From assembly GCA_015680685.1 (NCBI GenBank), contig MNCI01011128.1, forward strand, positions 432,837-496,836: a DNA stretch of 64,000 nucleotides, read 5' to 3'. How positions within the stretch are numbered: position 1 is the first letter of the stretch; every line of letters starts with the position of its first letter. The notes below the pieces were generated by a model that was not told the DNA's origin, did no database searches, and was given only the letters and a program-made list of their open reading frames with translations. Below, one piece after another: positions 45,261 to 56,243 of this stretch. The position numbers and the translations under genes were made by a program. This DNA comes from Gnetum montanum (taxonomy: Eukaryota; Streptophyta; Gnetopsida; Gnetales; Gnetaceae).

Positions 45261-46307
45261 CAACTGTTTCCCTTCATAAGGTTACCGTCATATCCGGGCA
45301 CATTGAGGCCACTCTCTTTATGAAGTTTGGAGAGACAGAGGAGTCACAACAGTGGCTGCACAAGAAGGCACTTGAACAAATCATCAGTTGTCTTACCAAT
45401 GCGGGCTTGATGGACCTATTTACTATCTTGACTCCTAACGTTCCCGTGACCAAAATGGTTTCCATCATTAACTCTTTTAACGATGATGTCTCCTATTTTA
45501 CTACACGAGTTCGGGGAGTTAAGGTGTCTTTCCACCTAACCGCCGAATTCTTTTCCGATCTTTTCAACGTACCAATGGATGGTGCTAAGGTGGCAGTGGA
45601 TAGAGCAACTAGAGAAGGTCGTGTGATCAAGGAACTTGAAGACTGGCTAGGTGTTCCATGGGATCCTAAGGATTTTTCCATGTAAGCTGATACTCACTTG
45701 ATAGAGGTAAATTTTCTTTACCCACTCTTTAGAGCACAAACATTCCCTAAGTCTCTTTCTCAAGCAAGAAGTCTTGGGGTTGACTTTGCACGTGTTATGC
45801 ACTCAGTCTTGGACACTGGTATGCACTACAATTGGGTGCAGTTCCTTGGGTTAGGTCTCCATGGAGAGATCATTAGACTACATTCCAATGTTGATGCTAA
45901 ATCCCACCTTACCTTTGCCTTTTTTGCGAGCTATCTCTATAGGTTTGTTGAGTTCTTAGTGGTCTATGGAGATAACCATTATGTGTTAAGGGATCGTTCA
46001 CAGTTGTCTTGCCCCTGGATCTGTCATCTATTTAACACCACTAGATCCCAAGATCCACCTGAAGGCATCAAAGAATCAGTCTTTGTCACCACAGGGGGTG
46101 CAACCAGTTGTTCCCACCATTCATGTGATAGCTTGGGGTTGGAACCACCTAAACTACATACAACTATTAGGAGAGCCGAGCGCTTGATTTAGGAGACCAT
46201 CGAGAAGGCCAAGGCTAAGGTGAAAAGGGTTGAGCGTTCAAGGGAACCTGCTATGGAGTCATGACCACTGAGAGCAAAGAAGATTCGATGCATCTTGCCA
46301 GGAGCAG

Positions 46308-46421
46308 GTAAGTATTTTTTTTTTTGCTTTAAGTGTTTTTATCGCTTTTTGAATTTATTTTCTTACTTAAATATGCATACCTATTATGTCATGCTAACCT
46401 TAGATTTATTGGTGCTAATAG
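46308..46421 (+). other. Predicted intron 3 of the antisense gene
   Basis: GTAAGT at the start, T-rich body, TGCTAATAG at the end. The join keeps the frame into DDTPEREREEL. Confidence 0.6.
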
Positions 46422-46987
46422 ACGATACCCCTGAGAGGGAAAGGGAGGAATTAGCTCCAATGGGTGAGCTTGAAATGGTCATCAATGGGCATGATGAAGA
46501 GGAGGAAACGAGAGAAGAAGCAACTGAGGCTATTCCTGTCTTATGGGAAAAGGATGAAATGGATACCATGGGAGTGACACTTGTTGAGGCTTTAGATGCC
46601 CTTAAGCACTCAAGCAAGGAGAAATGTGTTTTTGATGGTTTCTTTGATGGGTCTGTACACCTTGGTGATCCTCCTAAGCTGACTAGCAAAGGGCTTCTTG
46701 GTATGTTTTGTTAGTATGATCCACATTTTGTACTTCTTAGCTTTGTACATTATTTTGATTATCATGACTCTTCCTAACACCAAACATGGATGCTGAAGTG
46801 CCTAAAGCACATGCATCTCAGGCAGATGTGTCAAAGTTACAAGCCCCGGTTGAGGTGCCTTCCCATGTAGATCCAACATCCACTGGTCAATTGAGGCTAT
46901 GGCCTGAGATGCCCAATAAAGTAGACTTTGTTAAGGGCATCGTCAATGATGTTGTTGTTCATCTGCAATAGGCTCATCCTAAATTAG

Positions 46988-47081
46988 GTGTGTACTTCAT
47001 ACCAAGTGCCTGAGTTCATTATGCTTTCACATCTATTGGTGATCTCTTATTAGCTCATATGTGTGATGTTTGTACTTGTAG
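46988..47081 (+). other. Predicted intron 5 of the antisense gene
   Basis: GTGTGT at the start and TGTACTTGTAG at the end. The join gives HPKL-GAKLQWSPSE in frame. Confidence 0.5.
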
Positions 47082-49857
47082 GTGCAAAGCTTCAATGGAG
47101 TCCTTCTGAGGCCACCCATATTGATGGTCTCTCGGAATTACCCAAAGATATTGAGCAGATCCCAAGAGGGATTTACGATGCAGTTTCGGGTTGTGTTGTT
47201 TTAAATGTCAAGTCTCTCTGGACGTGCAGGCGTCCAATTGAACACTTATGACTTGAAGTTCAATCGTTGAAAGAAAATTTGGTGAAGGTAACAGAGGAGA
47301 GGAATGACTTGCAAGCCCATTATGATTTTTCCTCTACTAGATTGGCCAGTGATAGTACCTTGCGTACATCCAAGATCACCTATGCATGCTATTGGATAGT
47401 CTTGAATAGCAAGGTGCAGGCAACTCAGGATCTAGCCAAACAAAGGGCCCAGATGGATTTATTGAATAGAAAGTGCCATGACTAGAAGTCCTTTGCATCC
47501 AAAGTGCATAAATGGGGCCAGGATTAGAAAGATCATAAGCACCAATACAAAAAATGGTTGAAAGAGGAATCAGTTAAACGTCGCCAGTTGGAGATGTTTG
47601 TTGAGGGGTTAGGCTTGTGCTTTTCTTATGACAAGTTTGTTGAGTGTACAGAAGTGGAGGGTCTCCTGAGAGATCCATTACCACTACCTCTAGGGAAGCT
47701 TCAACAAGTATGTTTTCTCTTGAGTGCCCTTCCTGGTCTTGAATGGACAAGGGTAAAACCTTAGCCAATGTTAACCTCAGACTTGAGAAAGACTGGGCAT
47801 GTGTGCCCGAAGAAGAGATTCTACGGCTCCTGGAAGCTAATCTCAGGCCTTCCTCACCTATGAGTGTTTTAGTCCTGTATTGTTTTATTTCTTTTAATCA
47901 TCCTTTTGTTTAGTATTTTTCTCTTTTAATCTATTTGTTTGTGTTTACTTATTTTTTATTTTTTGTTTTTGTTTTTGTTTTTATTTTTATAGGGACATGA
48001 TGGTGAGGCTGGCCCCAGTGGGACAGGAGCTGATGATGTAGAGGAGTTTGGGGACTAGCCCCCTCCTAATACTAATGCATAATTTGGCTCATTAGTCTTA
48101 TCAGTCTTTTCAATTTTTTGTTTTTTTTGTTTTTGGCTCATTTCGTTGTTTTTGGAATGTGTAAGAACAGATGTAACATGATCATGGTGTAATATGTCAT
48201 CATCCTATTGCCATGCTAACACTCCATATTACATATATTTATATATTTTTTTCTACTTTTTCGATTTTATTTGTGAACGTAAATGTAAACTGGAATCATG
48301 TCTAGTAAACATAAAATAAATGGAAATTGTAACTTGCAAAATGTAAACGATAATGACGTAGCAAGGCTTTGGTAAACTAATAATGTACTGTGCTCTAGTT
48401 TAAGGCCATTTTGGGCCATGCTCATCAGTTTAAAGTCATGATGGACTTGCATCTTTGTCCAAGAAAGGGAGAACACTGTAGCTGTTTCGGTGAATTTAGA
48501 AGAACTGGTCATCTCTGACCGTGGCTAGTTTAACGTCGTTGTAGATGTTTGGTAGTTTAACGTCATTCCAAACACGTGATGGTTCATCTTAGTTTTTGAT
48601 CTATTTCTTTAATCTTCATAATTTGCTATGAAGGGTGGGATGTGTAGGCATGATCTTATACTCACCATTGTTGGCGACCGTTTGGGACACGACCGCCAAC
48701 GAGTGTCCTCGAACAGGATTTAGGTGCCTGTTGGTCTCTGGCAACACCAAGGCCCAGATACCTCTAAATAAACTCAGTAGTTAATGTGAGTATGTGTGTG
48801 TGCTGTTGCGGCGTGTGGTTGTGTAAAATGTAACAATTGCGTTGTGTGTGAACTACAAATGACTTACTTTAAAGAGATTCAGCCAGCTTTGCCAAGTACT
48901 GTGAGTTCTTGAAAATTTCCTATTTTGTTCAACTACCTAGTCTATGCGGTCCTTATAATACCTACTTGTAACAAATAAAATTTTGCAAAAACATTTAAGC
49001 ACAACTCCGCAATATACTCCTAATTTTCCCCAGAGAAAGAGATAGTTCCACAAGAAAACTAGAAATAGAGCAAGATTCGATGGAAATAAGCAGAAAAGAA
49101 AAGAAAGCAGATTTGTGTAGACCTCAAATATTTAAACAAGGTAAAATGACACGAGTAAACACTTCGCAATAAAGCTATCCCAAATTCAATATCTACGAAT
49201 TGTTCAAACTTCCAAGGCTCAAACAAGCAATATCTTCAAGACAATCCTATTATGCTACCAAAAATTGTTGCGTAAACTACCACGTACGAGACTCCATTTT
49301 GACTAGATAATAGATGTCAACGATTGCATTCAAACATAACCTTTAAAAGACTTGACCATTTATGATTGAAATACCACAATAATTCACTTTAAAGATAAAA
49401 AGAAGCTATTTAGGTCTCATCAAAATACCAAAGATTCTCTAATTCCTCTCAACTACTGAATTTTTCAACGACGTGACTACAAACAGAGGCTCTCTTACAA
49501 CAATCCCAATAGCAGTTCCCACACATTGCACAATAATGAACTTTACTACTAAAATGCTCTTAAGGCTTTTAAACACAAGCGCTTTTATGGCAAAATTTTA
49601 ATAGAAATTTCTATCGGGCAACAAGAACAACAAGAGCAATCTAAAAATCCCAAAATTACTTGCCAAGGATGATACTATCTAAACCACTAGCTAAGCAATT
49701 TAAACAAACAAAAAATGAAATGCATAACTCACAGGACCATGACAAAGAGGCTGAAATCTTTATTCTAGCAAGCCATCTTGCAAACAATCTTCTTTACAAA
49801 TCTTCTTTACTCCCAAGTGTGAGAAGTGATGATCCAATGTGATGTGAGAAATGATGA

Positions 49858-49930
49858 TTCCCCTTTTTTTTCTTCCCCCCCTTTTTTTTTTCCTTTTTTT
49901 TTCTTGACCCCTGAAGCCTTTTTATAGCTT
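49858..49930 (-). promoter_or_regulatory. Minus-strand TATA-like box and long purine tract
   Basis: On the minus strand, GCTATAAAAAGGC (about 49917-49929) is followed by an almost pure A/G run of about 50 bases. It could be a promoter with a purine-rich leader, or simply a low-complexity tract. Confidence 0.3.
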
Positions 49931-49970
49931 TCCAAGGTAGGTAGGGAAGTTACATATTGAAAATATCTCA

Positions 49971-50037
49971 CCTAACTTCTCTCCCAAGTAACTTGGCCAA
50001 CCAATCAGAAGACTACTTGCCCAACAAGTTAGGAGGT
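49971..50037 (+). repeat. 67-bp direct repeat, copy 1
   Basis: CCTAACTTCTCTC.CAAGTAA, CCAACCAATCAGAA and CAACAAGTTAGGAG recur in the same order at 50260-50326. Confidence 0.7.
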
Positions 50038-50259
50038 TACTTGCCCAACAAGTTAGGTAAGTTACAATAATTTTTGGGTGGTTGCAACCACCAAAGAGAT
50101 AAAAGAGGTCGACAAGTGGCCTTGGTATAAAATTAAAATACAATCTTTATGTCCCTTACAAGCTATAGTTGCAACTTACTCCATATATATATGTCCCTTT
50201 TATTTTGCTTCTTTAAATGAGATGTCAAGTTTAAAATATCAAAAATATCTCAAATATTT

Positions 50260-50326
50260 CTCCTAACTTCTCTCTCAAGTAATTAGACCAACCAATCAGA
50301 AAATTACTTGTCCAACAAGTTAGGAG
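50260..50326 (+). repeat. 67-bp direct repeat, copy 2
   Basis: Same blocks as 49971-50037, about 290 bp downstream. The first copy also has an extra partial duplication of TTGCCCAACAAGTTAGG. Confidence 0.7.
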
Positions 50327-50739
50327 AAGGCTAGGTGGTTAGGGAGTTAGGAAGTTATGCATAAAATGAGCATTTTATGCTAACTTTAATATAATGAGGA
50401 CTTTATAGGATAAATCAAAATTGCAAATTTTTAATGGGCAATAATATATTTCATAACTCGGGATAATTGGTGGCAAGTCTCTAAATCAAGGCTTCACATT
50501 ATAGGTATTTTAATGGTCATAATATGTATATATATATTTTAGTTAACTTGTTTTGGTGTTTAAACCACCGATACTCCCTTGAAGTTATAGATTAGTGATA
50601 ATTTCATATGTACTTTGGTGCAAATGTAAGCGGCAAAGTTTGTGGCTAAAATCTTTGTCTTCCCTGGTAAAAATCACGCATAACCGTGGGCACCATCAGA
50701 TGGTTTATATATTTTTTTTTTACATTCCAAACCTTTGCA

Positions 50740-51260
50740 CAAAATCGGTAGAAACTGCCACGTACTTTAACTCGTTCCAGTGCTAACTCCTGCGATCACG
50801 GATTGTTGAACACGGCCACACTTGCGGAGTTTAACATACAACACCGACCCTGGCTTTTCTCCTTTGTTCTCTGCAACTCGAACCCAAAATAAGTCTGTTA
50901 CAAAAATATCAGCAAAACAACAAGCAAGAACGGATTGATAACGCGGGCCTTTCTGGCGGTTGCTGGTGCTCATGGTTGCCAAAAAAAAAAGGTACAGCGG
51001 CTCATCATTTCCGGCGTGAATTCAAGATCCATATGGGTGCCCCACGCGGCGGAAGTTGTGCTGCCTGCAAACGAAGAAGAAACCGATGCATCCATCTGCC
51101 ATTGGCCGTGCTGTATATGTGGCCCTGGGTTATCAAATCTCCTCTGCGCGTTGTGCAAGTGTCTCTGGCAACTGCATCGGTTTAACCAGCCCGCTTAGGG
51201 TGCTGATAGAACAATCTTGTTGCCGTAAATTGTGCAGAAATACAAGAGCGTAATTCTGGT
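50740..51260 (-). pseudogene. GC-richer, gene-like island inside T1
   Basis: Composition is clearly different from the surroundings. A minus-strand ORF (50767-50982) starts MATMSTSNRQKGPRYQSVLA. Its MSTSN..RQKGP.YQ start recalls plant DUF2039-type zinc-ribbon proteins, but only weakly. A plus-strand ORF (50976-51185) has a C-x2-C-x6-C cluster (SCAACKRRRNRC) that recalls the start of LOB domains, also weakly. Neither is complete. A captured host fragment is the simplest reading. Confidence 0.25.
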
Positions 51261-52079
51261 TTTAGGTGGAAGAAGAAAATACTAATATTTTTGTTTCTGT
51301 TTTCTGGCCACCGCAACCCCAAATTTTAAACAACGGCTACCCTTCTCAAAACATTTTTTTTTCTGCACATTTTCTGCCCTCTTTCTTCCTAATTGTAATC
51401 TCTTTGCCACAAAAATAAATTTCAGCAAGAAACTTCAGCTTTAGGATGGGTTTATTGTATTTTCGTGATGATTTTCTAACTTGAATTAAAACTGCTACCA
51501 TTACTACATTTTTGAGAAACAACGATGGATTTTGCTTTCATTTTTGTGCAGTTTCCTGGTGAAGCCAAATGAAATTCGAAACAAAATTAGGACTGCCCAA
51601 GTATTTTATTGCTGATCATTTCTTTCTGCCCTGAATTCAAGTTAAACCCATTTGCTCTGAAATCCCCTATTCTCTAAATGAATTTATCTTGCAATTTACT
51701 ACTGTATTCACATTCAAACCCTTCAGTCTTGCACAAAGAAATCAGTCGCTTTCTTCCTGCTCGTTCCGGTGAATAATGTGAATAATAAAACTCTTGATAT
51801 TTTGGCACTTTTTTTTCATATCCTAATAAGGCCTCAACAGCATTTTATTTAATAAAGAAAAACTCCCAAACATCTTCAACCAACATTCAAGCTATATGTT
51901 TTACTTTCAAACTCTTAAACACTGATTATTCCAATTGTAAATATGATAGTCCAACTGTTCCATGAAATGGCCAAAATGTGCCAACAGCCATCCCCCTCGC
52001 TGGATACATCAAAGGGTAGTTCTGACCAAGAGACATCTGTGGGATTGGTTCCTATGTCTACATCTTTCGATGCTTCTTC

Positions 52080-52600
52080 TATTTTAGGAAGGTTGGGGTT
52101 GGAGATTGACCAATCTCTAGGGTTTCACTAGTGGTGTCTTGCTTAGGTTCATAGAGTTCAACCTCTAACTGTTGGTTCATTCCTACGTGTGAGGAAGTAA
52201 GTGATGTTGCAGCATCCCTGTGTATGACGATTTCACCGCGCTCATAAGGTAGGTGAATTTGTTGATGGATCAGTGATGATACAGCTTTTAGTTAAGCTAA
52301 CCAAGGTTGTCCCAAAATTAGATTGAACCCCAGCATCTCATCCATGACTACAAATTCAGCTAATGTGGGGAACCGGTCCCCTGCTATGAACCATGCCTTT
52401 TACCATGACACGAGAACCACTGAAATATTTCAAGAATGATGTTGTCGTTGGCTGTATTTGTTCCGTGAGGCCTAGTCGTTCAATGACAGGAAAAGGTATT
52501 ACATTTTTTGCCGCTCCGTCATCAACATGCACCCTATGTATCTTAAATTGGTTAATTTGTATTGTTATAAACATAGGGGCGGTAGTGACCTCTCCCATTT
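52080..52600 (-). pseudogene. T1 aspartic protease
   Basis: Open at 52356-52598: APMFITIQINQFKIHRVHVD then D-G-A-A-KNVIP, so the active site reads D-D-G. After a frame break the conserved end LGFNLILGQPWLA..LKAVSSLIHQ is readable at about 52260-52340. Beyond about 52080 the pol frame is lost. Confidence 0.75.
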
Positions 52601-52607
52601 TTTCATC

Positions 52608-55600
52608 TTATTTAATGTCACTAGCATGAAATCCTAGAGATGTGGACCTCGATTCTTGATGTGGAGACAATATGGCGTAAATAGATGGTTCATTTGTAGG
52701 AAGTTCTTCACTAACAGGTATTAAAGTCAACATACACACTAGAGCTTCCCGATGTACCAGGGAGGTCATTACTAGGTCATATAGGCTTAGAGAGGTGTTC
52801 TTTTTTTTTAAGGCCTGTGTAACCTGGGTCAGGGCACTGGCCAAGTCCTTGCTATTTGGAATATTTTTATTAGTTGAGACTTGATCCATTTGACCCAATA
52901 TTTTTATCTCTCGCAGGAGAGATTTTGCGTTATTAACTGTAGCTGTTAGGTTTGGGACACTGGACACTCCCAAGTTCTTGTCTTGATGACTTGTGCTAGG
53001 CTGATCAGTAACTGAAACCATAGGGATAGCATTCAGCAGTGTGGGTTTTGGCAATCCTAACTCATGACCATGATGGTCTTTTTCAAGACGTTCCCTGGTC
53101 AATCTATCAGTGAGGTGTTCTCACGAGGGTCGCAAGGGAACTATTGGGGGTTTCACATTAGGGTGTTTCGGCACCCATATTACAAATGGAGGAGGTCGAG
53201 TTTGCGATGGCACATTTATTGTTGCAACCATAGGATGTACTCAGATGACGAATGGTTTTCATGGCGTAGGAGATGTGTGTGTGGCAAAAGGAGCTTGTGG
53301 GGGTGTTAGCGTAGATGCAGTTTCAACAGGCACACAAATCACAAAAGGCCTTCGTGGGATGTCTTGTTCATTGCCGACATGAATGGTGTTAATCACATAG
53401 GGCAACTCTTTGGTGTTAAGAGGATCTTTGTAGACCCCCATAAACTGATTTTGAGGTCTTACTAGGTTGGCTTCATCAAAGACTATCTCACCTCTATCAA
53501 TCATATGTTGTATGTCTTGTTTTAGGGTAAAGAAGTAGTCGGTTAAATGCCCGCATCATTGGTAATACTCACAGAATCTATCTAACCTGAAACCTCTTGG
53601 AACAGGAGTTCATTAGCTATTGCCAACATTGGGTTTTTAACCAGCTCATAGTATTGGTCATGTTTTTGAGATGCTACAGGAAACATTTGTTTATGTTGAA
53701 TCAACCTAGACTTTAGAAGTTGGTCCAGTAGTTGTGAAGGCTTCATGGGTAAGGGTGAGTACTGGGTAGGGTCTTTTTGTTTGAAGGTACAAGTATGACT
53801 TATGTTAGCAGTTTGGGCATAGGAGGGTTCAGGTGTAGGTGTAGGAGCGGTTCTTTCATGACTAGTGGGGGTAGCGGGTTGTTTCCCTTTCTACCCTGCA
53901 TTGTTGGATTGAAATGTCTCTATGACTGCTACAACTATTGTTTTAGACTTGTCTTAATCTTTCTTCGTATGTTGGCTTTTGAAAGTTAGGTAAGTTGGGT
54001 CATGACTTGTCTGTGCTGCCTCTTCTATGTTTTTGATTTGGACAAATGCCTGACTCAAAGTGCGAGCATTCAGATAATAGACTTTTGACTTAATGAAATC
54101 ATTCATGGCACCTTTGAGGATTGTGAGTAAATACGTTTCCAGGATAGGCTCGTGAAGTTTTTTAAGGGCAGCGCTCCATCTTTGGATGAACTTTTGTACG
54201 GGCTCCAATGGCACTTGTTTTATTTGGATTAGATTGTCTAGTGTGGCTTCAGGCTTCAAGTTATACTTAAAACGGGTAACGAATTGTTGTAACACATCCT
54301 CTAAAGAGGATATGGAGTTACATGATAAGGCTCGGTACCAATCTAAGGCTTTTCCAGTTAAGGACATGCGAACACATGCAGGATTGCATGAGGCCATGCT
54401 TGAAGTAAGAGACACTCTAATCGGAATGTCACTAGGTGAGCATTTGGGTCTCCCTCTCCGTTATACTTGGTCAGTTACGGTAATGAAATTCCTTTTGGTA
54501 AAGTCGATGGTGGAACTGAAGAGCTAATTGGATCATCTTGATAGAAGTCCAACACCTTGACTTCTTCAATGTTTGTGATCTTAAGGTGCTTTACTTCATT
54601 GGTTAACGCTTGCATCATCATTCTAGCATCTGCCCATTCTTGAGCACTAGGTGGACCGACTGGTTGGTTAGATTGTGCATGGTGATAGTTAGATTGTTGT
54701 GTGATTTTTGGGAAAGATGACTACAGGGTTGTTGATGGTTGTATTTGAGAGACATTCATAGATGGGATTGCAACAGGTGATACGCTGTAGTGAGTAGGTT
54801 GATGTTGTTGAATGACGTGTGCAGGCCACTGCTTGGTTACAAGTTGTGAGGAAACACCCTAAACCTGTTGAGTTGAAGTAGTGAAGGGTGTTCCTTGGAT
54901 TTTCACTCGTGGTATATAATGAGTAGATGTAGAAGTGGGTATCATGAATGGCATCCCAATTATTTGGGGTTGAAAGGTCGCTTCCATATTAGCTTGAGAG
55001 GGGAGTTGTTGTGATTGTCCTTGTGAGAGGGAGGGTAAAGTGGTAACTGGGGGAATAACAAGGATGGGCATATCGAATTGGGTGTTGGTCATAGGGAAAA
55101 CAGGAATGGGGGTAGGTGCTTCGTGTTGAGAAATGGGTACTTGAGTGCTTGTAAATGCATGAAGAGGCATAGTCTCTCCCGTGAAAGGGTGGAATAATGG
55201 GTTTGCATAAGTATGAGGACTGAGAGTGTGGTACGAATCCCCATGTTTGGATTGAGCCGCGAAATCATCTTCCTCATATCCATTTTGAGGCTCTACGTTG
55301 GATTTCTACAAGGTTTGATTCCTTGCCATGAGGAGCTAGGATATGAGTTTATGATGGGATTCAAAGAGGGGAATCATGTCATATGCTAAAGGGATAAAGT
55401 TATGGCCTCCCTTATAGATGAGTTCATAATGTCATTTTTCTTCCATTTCCGTGCGATCAATGGGCACGTTAGCTTGGATCTTTATGCAGATGAAGTTGTA
55501 TTATTTCGAGGTGAGAATTGTATAAGTGGGGTCTTTGCCTTGTAACCGAAGTGACCGACGAGTTGGCCCTTAAGGGTTCATCTCTCCAACGGTGACTATG

Positions 55601-55683
55601 GGTTTAGTTGCGGTCATAGGATTTAAGATTTCGGCATTAAGGTCAGAAACTGGCAATGCTGCTTTGATCTAAGAAGATGCCAT
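52608..55683 (-). pseudogene. gag: T1 gag and gag-protease linker
   Basis: It starts at ATG 55683 (MASS, then TAG). A Q/P/T-rich N-terminal region (54859-55170) leads to the retrotransposon gag domain at about 53954-54480 (YNGEGDPNAHLVTF, MSLTGKALDWYRALSCNSIS, LEDVLQQFVTRFKYNLKPEA, LKKLHEPILETYLLTILKGA). A linker with short open stretches (52608-53102, 53259-53504) leads to the protease. The domain type (GDPNAHL..) is the common Ty3 form, unlike the Athila type of P1 and E1. Many stops. Confidence 0.8.
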
Positions 55684-55689
55684 GTGTGT

Positions 55690-56030
55690 AACTGGCTGGA
55701 TAGCTGAATGTGTGCAAGCAATGTATGCAAGCTAAGCTTGAGCAAGCCAGGCATATGCAAGTTGAGCTTGAGAAAGCCAGGCATAAACGTTAGCGTGAGC
55801 GTAACCTGAGCATGCGTACGCTAGCTTTTGCACAGCGTACGTGCAGCGTAAGCGCAACGCAACACAACATGTATGAGTGATGTGCGTGCACAGCATGTGT
55901 ACGCTAGATGTGTGCAACAGTGTGTATATGCTACATTGGGTTTTGTAGGGTATGCTATTTCAGATTTTCACAATGTTGGGCTTTGTAGCGTGTGTACACT
56001 ATGTTGGGTTTTCACAGCATGTGCACGTTG
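55690..56030 (-). repeat. Leader of T1 with GCGTA / TTGAGC repeats
   Basis: On the plus strand GCAAGCTAAGCTTGAGCAAGC-like and GCGTACGC/GCGTAAGCGC words repeat between the PBS and gag, followed by CAGCATGTGTACGCTA-type words. It is related in wording to 43890-44030 and to the U3 of T1. Confidence 0.55.
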
Positions 56031-56220
56031 TACTTAATATTTTCAGCAGCTGTTACGGAATTTACCACATTGGTAGCAACGTAAATTTTTTGCAAGGATT
56101 TAGTTAAATCGTGAATAGATTGGTATGGTTTAAGCAAGCTAAGCTTGCGTTCTACACCAGATCTGCACTACGCATGAAAGGTAATGGAATCAACATTTTA
56201 TTGGGATGGAAAACAAGGTG

Positions 56221-56238
56221 GCCCTCCTTCTAGCACCA
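56221..56238 (-). other. Primer binding site of T1
   Basis: On the minus strand TGGTGCTAGAAGGAGGGC lies five bases after the LTR end. It does not fit tRNA-Asp. I could not assign the tRNA. Confidence 0.6.
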
Positions 56239-56243
56239 ATTTC

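Larger units (their letters stand above)
44360..48058 (+). pseudogene. Antisense multi-exon accessory gene inside T1
   Basis: Exons can be joined in frame through GT..AG introns: to 44808, 44891-45162, 45261-46307, 46422-46700, a piece 46786-46987, 47082 on, and a last exon 47993-48058 ending HDGEAGPSGTGADDVEEFGD. Four donor/acceptor pairs (44808/44891, 45162/45261, 46307/46422, 46987/47082) all interrupt after the first codon base, so phases match. The protein has an unknown N-terminal half (LKPFLLVVELVGVLSWFGPL onward), a block RGVKVSFHLTAEFFSDLFNVP, an acidic linker and a coiled coil (SLKENLVKVTEERNDLQAHY). About seven in-frame stops show decay. The first exon and the join at 46700/46786 are unresolved. 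It resembles the antisense extra ORFs reported for Tat elements. Function unknown. Confidence 0.6.
48059..50740. other. T1 block, AT-rich part without a supported gene
   Basis: Contains repeat words of the AGTTTAACGTC type (48389-48585), an imperfect inverted repeat TTGGCGACCG..CGACCGCCAA (48669-48698), a pyrimidine tract (49858-49912) with a minus-strand TATA-like box beside it, and two direct repeats of about 67 bp. No coding frame convinced me. Confidence 0.45.
43561..51950. other. Block of about 8.4 kb between T1 protease and RT
   Basis: This block does not belong to the pol frame. It holds AGCGTG-rich repeats (43890-44030), the plus-strand spliced gene (44360-48058), repeat words (48389-48585), AT-rich DNA, and a GC-richer island (50740-51260). 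I could not find LTRs or target duplications at its ends. It may be a family-specific part of T1 or a nested insertion. Ogre elements of the Tat group are known to have an intron near the protease-RT boundary, so the location is suggestive. Confidence 0.5.

Noticed and set aside
50976-51185. LOB-domain transcription factor
   Set aside because: Only C-x2-C-x6-C is present. The fourth Cys and the downstream motifs of the family are missing in every frame.
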